From positions 70,338,696 to 70,402,695 of the forward strand of contig CM060188.1 of assembly GCA_030549335.1 (NCBI GenBank): a stretch of 64,000 bases of DNA, read 5' to 3'. The stretch is from Pontederia crassipes (lineage: Eukaryota > Streptophyta > Magnoliopsida > Commelinales > Pontederiaceae). Within the stretch, counting starts at the first letter, position 1, and every line of letters begins with the position of its first letter. Shown here one piece after another: positions 50,890-62,611 of this stretch. A model generated the notes under the pieces. That model made no database searches and had not been told where the DNA came from. It saw only the letters and a program-made list of their open reading frames with translations. Position numbers and translations under genes: made by a program.

Positions 50890-53143
50890 TTTTTTTCTAC
50901 TAGTCCTTACAATAATTATCTTCTTCGAATAAATTTGCATTAAATAATAATAAAAGGTTCCTCACCACGAACATCGTCACCATAGATGTCTCCATCTTTA
51001 CTTGTAAGTTCAACTACCTTTGAAGTTCAAAGACAAGGACATGTAATACATGTGAATAATTACACTAAGTACATAAGATAATACAGATGAATGAAGTAAC
51101 TTAAATAAAAGCAATTTAACCTTTAAAACATAATCAAGTTGTAATTGTGTAGATCATGAGTAAAATGTTTTTTTTCATTCTTTTTTGTTCTTTTACATTC
51201 TTTCTTTTCAATTCTTCTTTGGATGTTGCAGCTCTTACTTATTTCTAAGAACTTCTATATATCTATTGTCTTGTGTGAGCTCGACTTTCTTTTATTATAG
51301 ATCATATCATAGCACTTTCATTTATTTATAAAAAAGGATCAAGGTGGACAAAAAAAATCATCTGAACGTTTACTTACTCATAAAAAGACTTAGAATTCAC
51401 ATAGGCACCCAAGTAGGATCACAATGATCTTCATTCTTTATCTATACTTTAAATCATCATGGTGTGACGTTGATGCAGTGAGACTATTAATATTCACCTT
51501 TGTTGTCCATTGACAATTCACATGAAAGATACTTTTTTACAACTTTTTATCTTCTATCCTAATTATCTATCTTTGTAGTTTTCAATTCATCATGTATCAA
51601 TGCATGAGTAAGATCATTAAACACCATCAAATCAACAATAAATTAGATAAAAAAAATCACCAAAACTTGGACAGAGTAAGATTAAACCTGAGCCGGGTTT
51701 GCTTTGTAGATGGGTCAAGTCAATGGTGACTTGGACTGAGTCCTAAACTTTGTCAAAGTCACCTATTCTTCATCAAAATTTGGGCCAAATTTCGAGGTTG
51801 TGTCGAATCGAGTGTTGGAACCCTACTCTAGAGTTTTGTGCCTCTAGAACTTAGGTCGGGTTTACCTAAGGCTTGAGCCTGGTTGGGTCTCCTATAGTTT
51901 GGGTCTCCTATAGTTTGGGTCAAATTCAATCTGTGTTGCATCGAGTTTCATATTTTGTTGAAGAACCCGAGCTAGGTTCTATTATTTTGAGCTGAGTTTT
52001 TGTACAAAGAATTTTCATCTTAACCTTTCTATCAATTTAAGCATGCTTTTGATATGGAATAAAGAAATCATTCTTGAATTATCATATAACATAATCTATA
52101 CTTTAACCTTTCATTAACTTATTTCTTCTATTAAGAAATTACATCCAAAAGTGAACCAAGTATATCCATACCTTTTCAGGTAAAACTACTTGAAACTTAT
52201 AATGGATGGGCCTCCGATGATGAGTCTAACATCCTTGGACAAAGAGAGCAATCATGAAAAGATCGACTATCCTACATAAATACTTATATATCTTTTTTCT
52301 TTCTTTTCTTCTAATCAAACTTTTATCTATCCTTAACTTCTTCTTTTTCTTTTGTAACTTTAATTATCATTTATTTTTAAAATAATTTCTAAATTAAATT
52401 ATTTAATTATCTATTAAATAACTTAATTATGTTCCTTTATCTTAAATATGTTAATTATTTTCTCTCTATTTTCTTTTTGTTTCTTATTTTCCTTTCTTTT
52501 CTTTTTCTTCTTCCGGTTAAACTCTTATCCCTTCCTAACATCCCCTTATCTTCTTAATTTTCATCTATTTTTTAAGTAAATCATAATTATTCTTAATGTT
52601 TTTGAAATTAAATAATTAGTTAGTATCTTTTTATCATAATTTTCGAAATTAAAATTAATAAAATAATATTATTTTAATTTCTGAATATTTTAAACATAAA
52701 AACTCTTAATTTCATCTCTATTAAGAGTCCTTTATAATATGATATGAAATTAAAATTAAATTTTAAATCCTAATCTTGGTCTAATCATATCTAATTCAAT
52801 CAAACGTGAAAGAACAAGCACGCGATCGATTTCGTGGATGATATCGATGTCGGTTCGGATTAAAAATAAAAAAAAACTCGCCTCGACCAAAAGAAGAAAA
52901 GTAAGTCAGATCGGATTGAAAATAAATAAATAAATCAGTTTGGGTTGAAAAAAAAATTTGTCTCCGAAAAATAAATAAATAAATTCTTAATATTATTTTT
53001 ATTTATTATTGATATTAATTAGTATATGTATAAGTTTATAGTCCTTTATCATGTAAGAAACAACAATTCAAAAAGAAAATTACTTGATTCAACGGATTGA
53101 TTATTAATGTTTGGTTGGGTTTTCATAAAAGAAGAGTACTATT

Positions 53144-53196
<53 letters not shown>

Positions 53197-53560
53197 ACTA
53201 TAGACGATCCCAACTAAAATTACTGTTTAATTTATAAGATTAATTAAATTATTTTTTTATTTTGAATAATGATATATTCTTTTAACTATGGGGAAAGAGA
53301 GTTTAGTTTTAAAAGAAAACAAATAATAGCTAAATACCATTAATTATTTTGCAGGTTAAGGTTCGTAAGTCTCCGTAAATAATTAAATGATTAATCTCGA
53401 TTCAAGTATTAAAGTTTTTTTTTTAAGAAATAACTAAAAAATTCTTTCCAAAGGATCAAATTTTATCTCTAATCTCAACTACAATATTAACCGGCAAATC
53501 AAATCAAAGTTCGAGTCTAACTAAAAACAGTCTCATATTCGTCTTCGTAATATAATGTCT
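50890..53560. other. AT-rich intergenic DNA upstream of the H+-ATPase locus
   Basis: No gene seen. A 16-bp phrase GGGTCTCCTATAGTTT is repeated back to back near 51.88-51.92 kb. A (TA)n microsatellite lies at 53147-53193. The last few hundred bases should be the promoter of the H+-ATPase locus. Confidence 0.4.
53147..53193. repeat. (TA)n microsatellite
   Basis: An uninterrupted TA run of about 47 bp, roughly 400 bp upstream of the probable H+-ATPase core promoter. Confidence 0.95.
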
Positions 53561-53569
53561 GTGGCCGTG

Positions 53570-53577
53570 TCTATAAG
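53570..53577 (+). promoter_or_regulatory. Probable TATA box of the H+-ATPase locus
   Basis: TCTATAAG lies about 50 bases before the copia insertion point. Removing the insertion and one target-site copy would leave it roughly 95 bases before the ATG, a normal spacing for a plant gene with a short leader. Assignment is by position and motif only. Confidence 0.45.
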
Positions 53578-53621
53578 AATCTTTCTCCTCTGGTTCTATG
53601 TATACGCTTCGTGGTTATAGA

Positions 53622-53626
53622 GATAT
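53622..53626. other. Target-site duplication of the copia element, left copy
   Basis: GATAT, identical to the five bases at 58692-58696 on the other side of the element. Confidence 0.9.
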
Positions 53627-54107
53627 TGATGGGAAAATCCGAGAACAAGTAGAGAAGATCACAGAGAGATTACAGAAAAATAGAGGAGACACACGAAATT
53701 TACCCAGGTTCACCCTTGAGATTAGGGCTACGTCCTGCAAAGAGATTCCACTATATCGTTTAGGTTTACAGCCGCCACACCAAAATTACATCAGAAATTA
53801 GGCTATTAATAGCCTCTCCGAACCGGGTTTAAAATCCAAACAAACAGAGAAAAAACCAAATCCGAACCACACGGGCCGGCTAAACAAAAGCCCAAAACCC
53901 GTCTAGATTTCGGGGGCGCTGTCCCCGAACCCCCGCCCGCTCACCGGCGAGCGGGACCGCCGTCGGGGGGCGGGGCCCCCCGAACCCCCCCTTTCGTTCG
54001 TACGCCAACAATACTGTTAATTGGGTAATACTCAGATTCCCTTAAGCTCACGTGGGCGAACCCGGTGTGAGAAACAAGGGGCCCTGAAGTATTCACCAAC
54101 TCTAACA
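53627..54107 (-). repeat. Left (3') LTR of the copia element
   Basis: Starts TGATGGGAAAATCC and ends CAACTCTAACA on the plus strand, with TG..CA ends. It carries a GC-rich hairpin-prone stretch (CCCGCTCACCGGCGAGCGGG at about 53.94 kb). About 97% identical to the right LTR. Confidence 0.95.
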
Positions 54108-54118
54108 TTCTCCCACTT
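54108..54118 (-). other. Polypurine tract of the copia element
   Basis: AAGTGGGAGAA on the minus strand abuts the 3' LTR, the position of the plus-strand primer in LTR elements. Confidence 0.85.
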
Positions 54119-54129
54119 GGTGGATACTT

Positions 54130-55600
54130 CACACCAATGAGAGCCTTGCCAGCAACATTCTTCTTCAATCCGACAGCAGTAGAGCACCACTCAAACTTTA
54201 CACCTGTAACTGCTTTAGTCAGAAAATCAGAACTATTCTCTGTTGTATCAACCTTTTCAAGCTGAACCTCTTTCTTTTCCACCTTTTCCCGAATAAAGTG
54301 GTATTGGATGTCAATATGCTTTGTGCGTGAGTGAAATGCGGGATTCTTAGCTAACTGAATAGCACCTTGATTATCACATCTCACCTCTATAGCACCTTGC
54401 TCAAATCCGAGCTCTAAGCACAACCGTCGTAGCCATATGACATCTTTTGCAGCATGAGTAAGAGCCATATATTCTGCTTCTATAGAAGAAAGTGCTACCA
54501 CGCTTTGTCTCTTGCTCATCCAACTTAGTGCAGCCCCAAATAATGTAAAAACATATCCGCTAGTGGATCGTCTACTATCAATGTCTCCACCCCAATCAGC
54601 ATCTACATGGCCCACAATATCAAGCATCTTTCCTTTCCTTGTACCTTCAAAACACAACGAAAAATTTGAAGTTCCACGAAGGTACCTGAAAACTCTCTTG
54701 ATAGCATTCCAATGTTCCCTGCTTGGGTTAGACATATATCGACTCAAGACTCCCACTGCTTGGGCTATATCTGGACGCGTGCACACCATAGCATACATCA
54801 AGCTGCCCACTGCACTTGCATATGGCACACGATCCATCTCTTCAGCTTCTTCATCCGTCTTCGGGCATTGCTCTGCAGAAAGTTTGGTTCCTAGAGACAT
54901 AGGAGTACCCACTAGCTTGCAGTCCGACATGTTAAATTTCTTCAACACTTCTTTTATGTACTTCTCCTGTCCTAGCCACAACTTTCGCTTCTGACGATCC
55001 CTTCTAATCTGCATACCCAAAATAAAATTCGCTGGCCCTAAGTCTTTCATCTCAAACTTCTTGGCCAACAAACCCTTCACTGAATTCACCATCTTCATAC
55101 TGTTTCCAATCAGCAACATGTCATCCACATACAATGTAAGAATGACAAACTGATCTCCAACTCTCTTCACATAAACACAATGATCTGAATCTGAACGTAC
55201 AAACTTGAGTTCGAGCATGTACGTATCAAACTTCTGGTACCACATCCTTGGCGACTGCTTCAATCCATACAGAGACTTCTTCAATTTGCACACCAGCTTC
55301 TCTTTACCTTGAACCTCAAAGCCTTCTGGTTGTCTCATATATATATCTTCCTCCAAGTCCCCATGAAGGAATGCCGTCTTCACATCCATCTGCTCTACAT
55401 CAAGATTATATGCTGCTGCCAGAGATAGAACAAATCTGATTGAAGTCATTTTCGCCACGGGAGAAAAAATTTCATCATAGTCGACTCCCTCAACCTGAGA
55501 GTACCCTTTAGCTAACAGCCTCGCCTTGTACTTCTCTACAGACCCATCCGGTTTCAGCTTTCGCTTGAACATTCATTTGCAACCAATTGCCTTTCTATCC
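54130..55600 (-). mobile_element. Copia pol part: reverse transcriptase and RNase H
   Basis: Approximate domain limits. The reverse transcriptase carries KARLLAKGYSQVEGVDYDE at its start and the catalytic YVDD word (LTLYVDDMLLIGN) near 55.1 kb. RNase H of the copia type follows with SSIEAEYMALTHAAKD, DNQGAIQLAKN and SRTKHIDIQYHFIREK at about 54.25-54.5 kb. These enzymes copy the element's RNA into DNA inside the particle. Confidence 0.9.
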
Positions 55601-56069
55601 TTAGGCAATTTACACAAACTCCATGTTTCATTCTTATCCAGTGACTGCATCTCATCTGCCATAGCAAGCTCCCACTGATTTGCATCATCCATAGACCTTG
55701 CATCTTTTACAGAACTAGGTTCTTCTCCGATGATGCTCAAAGCATGAAACGAACTCAGAGCACTAAGAGAGTATCTCAAAGGTGCTCTTCTTTCTCGTGT
55801 CGATCTCCTGAGAACTGGTATGGTAGTACCAATATCTGGGTCTTCATCTGAATCTGCATCTTCAACTTCATTAACCGAATCCTCTTGATCCGGTTCTATA
55901 ACAGACTCAACTGAAGTATCTTGTGCATCCAACTCTGAAGTTTCAGAATCAGAATCTTCTTCAAGCACTACCACTTTCTTAGGTTCATCACCTTTTTGAA
56001 CTTCAACTTGGGAACGTGATTCACGAAAAACAACATCCCTGCTGTAAACAATAGTCCTTGACTTTGGAT

Positions 56070-56810
56070 TTCACAGTTTGTAGCCCTTGATCCCTTCCTT
56101 GTATCCGACAAATATGTTCTTTTCAGATTTACTATCAAGCTTACCCCGCTTTTCCTTGGGTATATGAACATATGCGTCACATCCGAACACCCGAACATGA
56201 GACAAATTTGGCTTCTTCCCAAACATTGCCTCATAAGGTGTCTGATCCTTCACTGATAAGGTCGGTGAGCGGTTCTTCAGGTAGTTTGCTGTGGCTACAG
56301 CTTCTGCCCAGAATTCTTGCCCCAATTCAGCCCAACTCAGCATACATCTGGCCTTCTCTATGAGTGATCGATTTAACCTTTCAGCTACTCCATTCTGCTC
56401 AGGTGTATATGGAGTTGTCTTCTGCCTAGCAATACCATTGTCCACGCAGAAATGCTCAAACTTATCTGAACAAAATTCACCTCCATTATCTGTACGAAGG
56501 ACCTTGATCTTGCAGCTCAATTGATTTTCCACCAAAACTTTAAATTCTCGAAACTTATCGAATACATCTGATTTATTCTTGATAAAATAAATCCAACTAT
56601 ATCTCGAAAAATCATCTATAAAAGAAACATAGTACCTGGACCCTCCAATAGATGGAGTCGGAGTTGGTCCAAAGACATCACTATGAATCAGTTCGAGAAT
56701 CTTCGTTGCTCTTGAACCTGTGTGTTGAAAACTGACTCGATTCTGTTTTCCATGGAGGCAATGTTCACAGAATCCGAAGCCCACATAACAATCCGGAACT
56801 CCTTCTACCA
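56070..56810 (-). mobile_element. Copia pol part: integrase
   Basis: Approximate limits. The zinc-binding end (CEHCLHGKQNRVSF) and the catalytic core with IHSDVFGP, RTDNGGEF and PEQNGVAERLNRSL are visible, in the D,D-35-E arrangement of retroelement integrases. The C-terminal copia word KLDSKSEKNIFVGY follows. Confidence 0.9.
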
Positions 56811-56859
56811 TCTGACTTGATGCTATAGTGGAGAGTCATTTTTCACTGATATGGCCTAA

Positions 56860-58165
56860 TCTCCGATGCCACACATAGATTTGCTGTCTTCATCTTCTTT
56901 GGCCTCTTCAGAAATAAATCCGCAGCCCACAGATATTGTCTCTCCGAGCAACTTGTACAATGTGCCATAGCGAACCCCTCGTGCAATTACAATCGACCCT
57001 CTGATCATCTTGCACGAATCCTTATCGCAACTGAATATAACACCCGAGTCAGCCATTGTACCAACAGATAATAAACTCCTGCTCATAAGTGGTATATGCA
57101 TCACATCTGGTAGAGTCTTCACCGTGCCATCATTCATCCTCAACTTCACCCTGCCACGTCCAACAATCTGAACCGCAGTGTCATCTCCGAGCATGACATC
57201 TCCACCATTATACTCCTCATATTCACATAACCAGTGTTTATGAGGCGTCATGTGGTACGAAGCACTAGTGTCGATAAGCCAGACATCTTTATCTGACTGT
57301 GCCGTACATGCAGAAGCCACATACATATCTCCTGCCTCAACTTCCTTTTTGTCCGAGGTTGACTCAGCTTCTTTCTTATGAACCGGCTTGTTTTTGCAAT
57401 CTCGCTTCAGATGGCTCCACTCTTGACATCTCCAGCATTGCACCTTCTTATCCTTACTCTTCGAACGCCCACGAGATTTGGATCTCCCTCTCTGATTTTG
57501 ATTCCTTTCTGGTTGCCTTCCTCTGGCCGCCAGCGCCTCTTTACCAGAACTTGCTGATCCCTTTCTCCGTATTTCCTCTGATAACAAGGCAGTACATACA
57601 CTTTCATACGAAAGTTCTTTATCCCCGCCACCAATCACAACAATCAGATTGTCCCATGAATCCGGCAGCGAACAGAGCAATGTTATTGCCTTATCATCAT
57701 CTTGAAACTTAACACCGATTGATACAAGTTGACTGATCACCGTGTTAAAGTTATAAAGATGGGTAGAAAACGAGTCACCCTCCTGCATCCGAAGATTGTA
57801 CAATTTCTTCCTCAGAAATAACTTGTTAACCAACGACTTACTTTGATATAGGGATTCCAACTTCCTTCACAGATCTCTGGCAGTAGGTTCGCCCATCACA
57901 TTCGTAAGAATTGAATCCGCGAGACACAGCCGAATCAAACCCTTCGCCTTTCTATCAATCCGATCCCACTCTTCGATCGCCTTTGGATCTGCCTGACTGG
58001 AGGAGGCCTCGTCCGCGACCTTCGCCGCCTCCATGCCTGGTCTCTCCTTCTCGATTGCCGTCCAAAGATCTCGATCACAAAGGAGATCCTCCATCTTCAT
58101 CTTCCAGAGATCAAATCGTGTTCCATCAAATTTTTCTATCTCGATTCGCGATCCTCCTGACATCT
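56860..58165 (-). mobile_element. Copia gag, zinc knuckle and protease region
   Basis: Approximate limits. The gag start (KFDGTRFDLWKMKMEDLL) and the UBN2-type core (LYNFNTVISQLVSIGVKF) are followed by a basic region and a CCHC knuckle (CWRCQEWSHLKRDC) near 57.4 kb. The aspartic-protease-type region is at about 57.0-57.3 kb. Wording resembles the Tnt1/Tork gag. Confidence 0.9.
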
Positions 58166-58196
58166 CGAATAAACCCTAATTCCTCGAACAACCTGT

Positions 58197-58208
58197 GCTC
58201 TGATACCA
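58197..58208 (-). other. Primer-binding site of the copia element
   Basis: TGGTATCAGAGC on the minus strand, two bases inside the 5' LTR. It matches the 3' end of plant initiator methionine tRNA, the usual copia primer. Confidence 0.92.
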
Positions 58209-58210
58209 AT

Positions 58211-58691
58211 TGATGGGAAAATCCGAGAACAAGTAGAGAAGATCACAGAGAGATTGCAGAGAAAAAGAGGAGACACACGAAATTTACCCAGGTTCACCCT
58301 TGATATTAGGGCTACGTCCTGCAAAGAGGTTCCACTATATCGTTTAGGTTTACAGCCGTCACACCAAAATTACATCAGAAATTAGGCTATTAATAGCCTC
58401 TCCGAACCGGGTTTAAAACACAAACAAACAGAGAAAAAACTTAATCCGAACCACACGGGCCGACTAAACAAAAGCCCAAAACTCGTCTAGATTTCGGGGG
58501 CGCTGTCCCAGAACCCCCGCCCGCTCACCGGCGAGCGGGACCGCCGTCGGGGGGCGGGGCCCCCCGAACCCCCCCTTTCGTTCGTACGCCAACAATACTG
58601 TTAATTGTGTAATACTCAGATTCCCCTAAGCTCACGTGGGCGAACCCGGTGTGAGAAACAAGGGGCCCTGAAGTATTCACCAACTCTAACA
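58211..58691 (-). repeat. Right (5') LTR of the copia element
   Basis: 481 bp, same ends as the left LTR, followed by the GATAT duplication at 58692-58696. In this orientation its promoter would direct transcription leftwards, away from the H+-ATPase locus. Confidence 0.95.
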
Positions 58692-58729
58692 GATATCTTT
58701 CTTCCGTTCTTTCGTGCAGTGTGCCAACA

Positions 58730-61700
58730 ATGGCGGCCGCCGGCGCCACCTCACTGGAAGGGATCATATACGAGTCTGTTAATCTTGTAGGGTTTTATTT
58801 CTTTTCTTCTGTTGGTGATCTTGGGACAATTTTTTTTCTTTTTCTCTCATCTCTCTTGCATCATAAAAATCTCTAATTGGCATGTTTTTATGTAATCCTT
58901 TTTAGGAGGCGATCCCCATGGACCGCGTCTTCCAGCACTTGCAGTGCAGCAGGGAAGGGCTGACCACCGCGGAGGCGCAGGAAAGGTTCAACATGTTCGG
59001 CCCCAACAAGCTCGAGGAGAAGAAGGCATATATCTTGTTCTTCTAAATCTATATATTAAGAGTGCACCGAAATATGTAATAATGATGTTTCCGTTTGCTG
59101 TTCGCTGCAAAAATTTTACAGGAGAGCAAGATCCTGAAGTTTCTGGGATTCATGTGGAATCCGCTGTCGTGGGTCATGGAGATGGCCGCAGTCATGGCCA
59201 TCGCTATGGCCAATGGAGGGGTACGCTACAACCCTTGCATTGCATGCATGCAGATCGTTGTTCTCACGTATAGAATCTTACTTAGATTGTTCGGCTGCGC
59301 AGGGGAAGCCGCCGGACTGGCAGGACTTTGTCGGAATCGTCTGCCTTCTCTTCATCAACTCCACCGTCAGTTTCATCGAGGAGAACAACGCCGGGAACGC
59401 TGCCGCCGCCCTCATGGCCGGTCTCGCTCCCAAGGCCAAGGTAATGCATGCTAACTGGAACTCTTACAGAGTCTCGTCTTCCAGGATTACATATGGAATG
59501 GAATCTTTAATCTCTTTTGCTGACGAAGGTTTTGAGAGATGGGAAGTGGTGCGAGGACGAAGCGGCTGTCCTTGTTCCCGGCGACATCATTAGCATCAAA
59601 CTCGGTGACATTATTCCGGCGGACGCTCGTCTGCTGGAAGGCGACAGTCTCAAGATCGACCAGTCCGCGCTCACCGGGGAGTCCCTCCCCGTAACGAGAT
59701 CCCCCGGGGACGTCGTGTTCTCTGGATCCACATGCAAGCAAGGGGAGATCGACGCCGTCGTCACGGCCACCGGCGTCCGCTCCTTCTTCGGCAAGGCCGC
59801 CCATCTGGTGGACAGCACCAACAACGTCGGCCACTTCCAGAAGGTCTAGAGATCGTTCTCTAACTCGGTTTCTTCATCGTTCATCTTTAACAGTGCAAGC
59901 ATCACCGATGGCGCCGTGCATGCATGCAGGTGCTAACTGCGATCGGAAATTTCTGTATCTGCTCCATCGCATTGGGCATAGTCGTGGAGATCATAGTGAT
60001 GTGGGGGATCCAGCACCGATCATACCGCAACGAAACCGACAATCTCCTGGTGCTTCTCATCGGCGGCATACCCATCGCCATGCCCACGGTGCTCTCCGTC
60101 ACGATGGCCATCGGCTCGCACAGGCTGTCGCAGCAGGGCGCCATCACGAAGAGGATGACGGCAATCGAGGAGATGGCAGGGATGGACGTGCTCTGCAGCG
60201 ACAAAACCGGGACTCTCACTCTCAACAAGCTGACTGTGGACAAAAACCTCATTCAGGTACGTATTACATATGCATGCACGATCATGATCAAACTCTACGA
60301 ACAATAATAAACTCATTCATCTCCTCTGCCCAGGTGTTTGCGGACGACGTAGACGACGATGGTGTAGTCCTCTATGCTGCAAGAGCGTCCAGGATCGAGA
60401 ACCAGGACGCCATTGATGCCTCTATTGTTGGCATGTTGGACGACCCGAAGAAGGTAAATGAGGTTCATGATTGCCACTATAGAATAACACTTATGATCGA
60501 ATGTATTTCAAATATACAGATTATGGACGTTTATGTGTGTGTTGAAGTGCATTGTATGATAAAAAACATTTACAGGCACGCGAAGGGATCGAAGAGGTGC
60601 ACTTCCTGCCTTTTAATCCAGTGGACAAGCGCACTGCAATCACTTATATAGACTCAGATGGAAACTGGCAACGAGTTAGCAAAGGAGCTCCAGAGCAGGT
60701 ACAAACGCGTGCGATTCTGGGATACTTTTTCACGTCCCTGGCTGCATTGCTAACAATTTGTCTTCTCGCCCGCAGATGATTGAGCTATGTGGGTTGTGAG
60801 AAGACGCCAAGAGGAAGGTATATAGGATGATCGATGGATTCGCCAACCGCGGTCTCCGTGAGCTGGCTGTCGCCCGGCAAGAAGTCCTGGAGAAGAGCAA
60901 AGAGAGCGAGGGAGGACCCTTCGAGGGACGACAGTCGGGAGACCATTAGCCGAGCGCTCACCCTCGGCGTCAAGGTGAAGATGATCACCGGAGACCAGCT
61001 AGCAATCGCCAAGGAGACGGGTCGTAGGCTCGGCATGGGAACCAACATGTACCCGTCGTCCTCCCTGCTCGTCGAGCAGCGCGACGGGGTCGCCCCTGAG
61101 GTCCTCAATATTGATGACCTCATCGAGTCGGCCGATGGCTTCGCCGGAGTATTCCCAGGTGATCTACTGCCCGGAAACGTTTCTCTTATGGAATTGCGGC
61201 TATAGTGCTGAGTTTTGATCCTCTGGAAATGCAGAGCACAAGTATCAGATAGTGAAGCGGCTGCAAGAGCGCAAGCACATCTGCAGCATGACTGGCGACG
61301 GCGTGAACGACGCCCCCGCCCTGAAGAAGGCCGACATCGGCATCGCCGTAGCGGGCGCAACGGACGCCGCTCGCAGCGCGTCCGACATCGTCCTCACGGA
61401 GCCCGGGCTCAGCGTCATCATCAGCGCCGTCCTAACCAGCCGCGCCATCTTCCAGCGCATGAAGAACTACACCATCTACGCCGTGTCCATCACCGTCCGC
61501 GTCGTCCTCGGCTTCCTCCTCCTCGCCCTCATCTGGCGCTTCGACTTCTCCCCGTTCATGGTCCTCATAATAGCCATACTGAACGATGGAACCATCATGA
61601 CCATATCCAAGGACCGCGTCAAGGCGTCCCCGGTGCCGGATTCATGGAAGCTGCGCGAGATCTTCGCCACCAGGACGGTTCTCGGCCTCTATCTTGCACT

Positions 61701-62611
61701 CATGACAGTCCTCTTCTTCTGGACGGCACATGATACTGACTTCTTCTCCGTGAGTGTACAAAAAATGGCGCTAAAACTGCTATAATCTCCATGCCCAGAG
61801 CTAATGGTTTGCACTGCTCTTTTGTTGCAGGACAAATTTGGAGTGATGTCCCTTAGAGGCCGAGAAGGCGAGCTCATGTCAGCAGTGTATCTGCAAGTGA
61901 GCATAATCAGCCAAGCCCTCATCTTCGTGACCCGCTCCAGAGGCTGGTGCTACGTCGAGCGCCCCGGTCTCCTGCTCGTCGCGGCTTTGTAGTCGCGCAA
62001 CTGGTGAGGAGATCCACGTCCAGATCGCTATCATGACGTGCGTACACGTATCTGCTCGAAGTCTTCATGACACGCCTCGATTTCTCTGTGTTGCAGATAG
62101 CAACCTTGCTTGCGGTGTACGCGAACTGGGGGTTCGCCGGGATACAGGGCATCGGATGGAGATGGGCAGGGGTGATATGGCTCTTCAGCGCCGCCACGTT
62201 CGTGTTTCTTGACGTGCTCAAGTTCATGATGCGGTACGCCCTGAGCGGCAGGGCCTGGAACAACCTTTTCAATAACAGAGTAAGCTGAGCTGTAATGACC
62301 TTCCCTGTTCGTGAATGCACAGAGAGCTTAACTTTGGCTTTGCTGGATTTAACAGACGGCGTTTGCCGAGAACCTGGACCGCGGCGTCGGCGAGAGGGAA
62401 GCCCAGTGGGCGGTGCCTCGGCGGTCCAATCGGCCGGTGCCGGAGACCTCGGACCCCCTGAGCCAGGGGAGCAACGCCCACGACGAGCTGGAGATCGCTG
62501 AGCGTGGAGAGGTTTGATTCATGGCACTAATTTTTTTTACACTTTTATCATGCAATCCTTCGTAACCTTTGCTTGCATCGCCTGCAGGCTCAGAGTCGCT
62601 TTGAAGCATAA
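58730..62611 (+). pseudogene. Plasma-membrane H+-ATPase (P3A P-type ATPase), decayed
   Basis: About 14 exons: 58730-58786, 58906-59025, 59122-59220, 59303-59440, 59529-59843, 59930-60256, 60334-60453, 60576-60698, 60776-61158, 61235-61749, 61831-62003, 62097-62279, 62356-62511, 62588-62611. Intact relatives pump protons out of the cell at ATP cost. Visible landmarks: LTGESLPVT (actuator domain), CSDKTGTLT (phosphorylated Asp near residue 334), [21 protein letters not shown], and the proton-site word [14 protein letters not shown]. Damage: TGA at 60797-60799; a net 35-nt loss near 60920-60932 (the WQFVGLLPLFDPPRHD part of relatives); a 1-nt loss near 61987 in a membrane helix; VAGATDAAR where relatives have VADATDAAR; and a tail ending after about eight codons of the last exon, without the YTV end that binds 14-3-3 proteins. 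Intron 2 starts with GC instead of GT. Most splice sites and GC-rich codons persist, so decay looks recent; separate sequencing errors cannot explain the 35-nt loss. Confidence 0.9.

Larger units (their letters stand above)
53627..58691 (-). mobile_element. Ty1/copia retrotransposon, Tork lineage (5065 bp, two LTRs)
   Basis: A structurally complete element lying right to left, with equal 481-bp LTRs at both ends, a GATAT target duplication, a primer-binding site next to the right LTR and a polypurine tract next to the left LTR. The interior carries gag, protease, integrase, reverse transcriptase and RNase H in copia order (integrase before reverse transcriptase). Gag and integrase wording is closest to Tnt1-type (Tork) elements. 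The coding region is broken at a handful of places. By eye the LTRs differ at about 15 of 481 positions (about 3%), which at a grass-like rate of 1.3e-8 per site per year means insertion about 1.2 million years ago. It sits 38 bp before the H+-ATPase start codon. Confidence 0.95.

Noticed and set aside
53598-53801. 67-codon frame at the left LTR edge
   Set aside because: It crosses the insertion boundary and reads LTR sequence; the same words recur in the right LTR.
59893-60651. 252-codon plus-strand frame in the H+-ATPase locus
   Set aside because: Out of frame with the conserved exons and spans introns; the spliced frame carries all family motifs.
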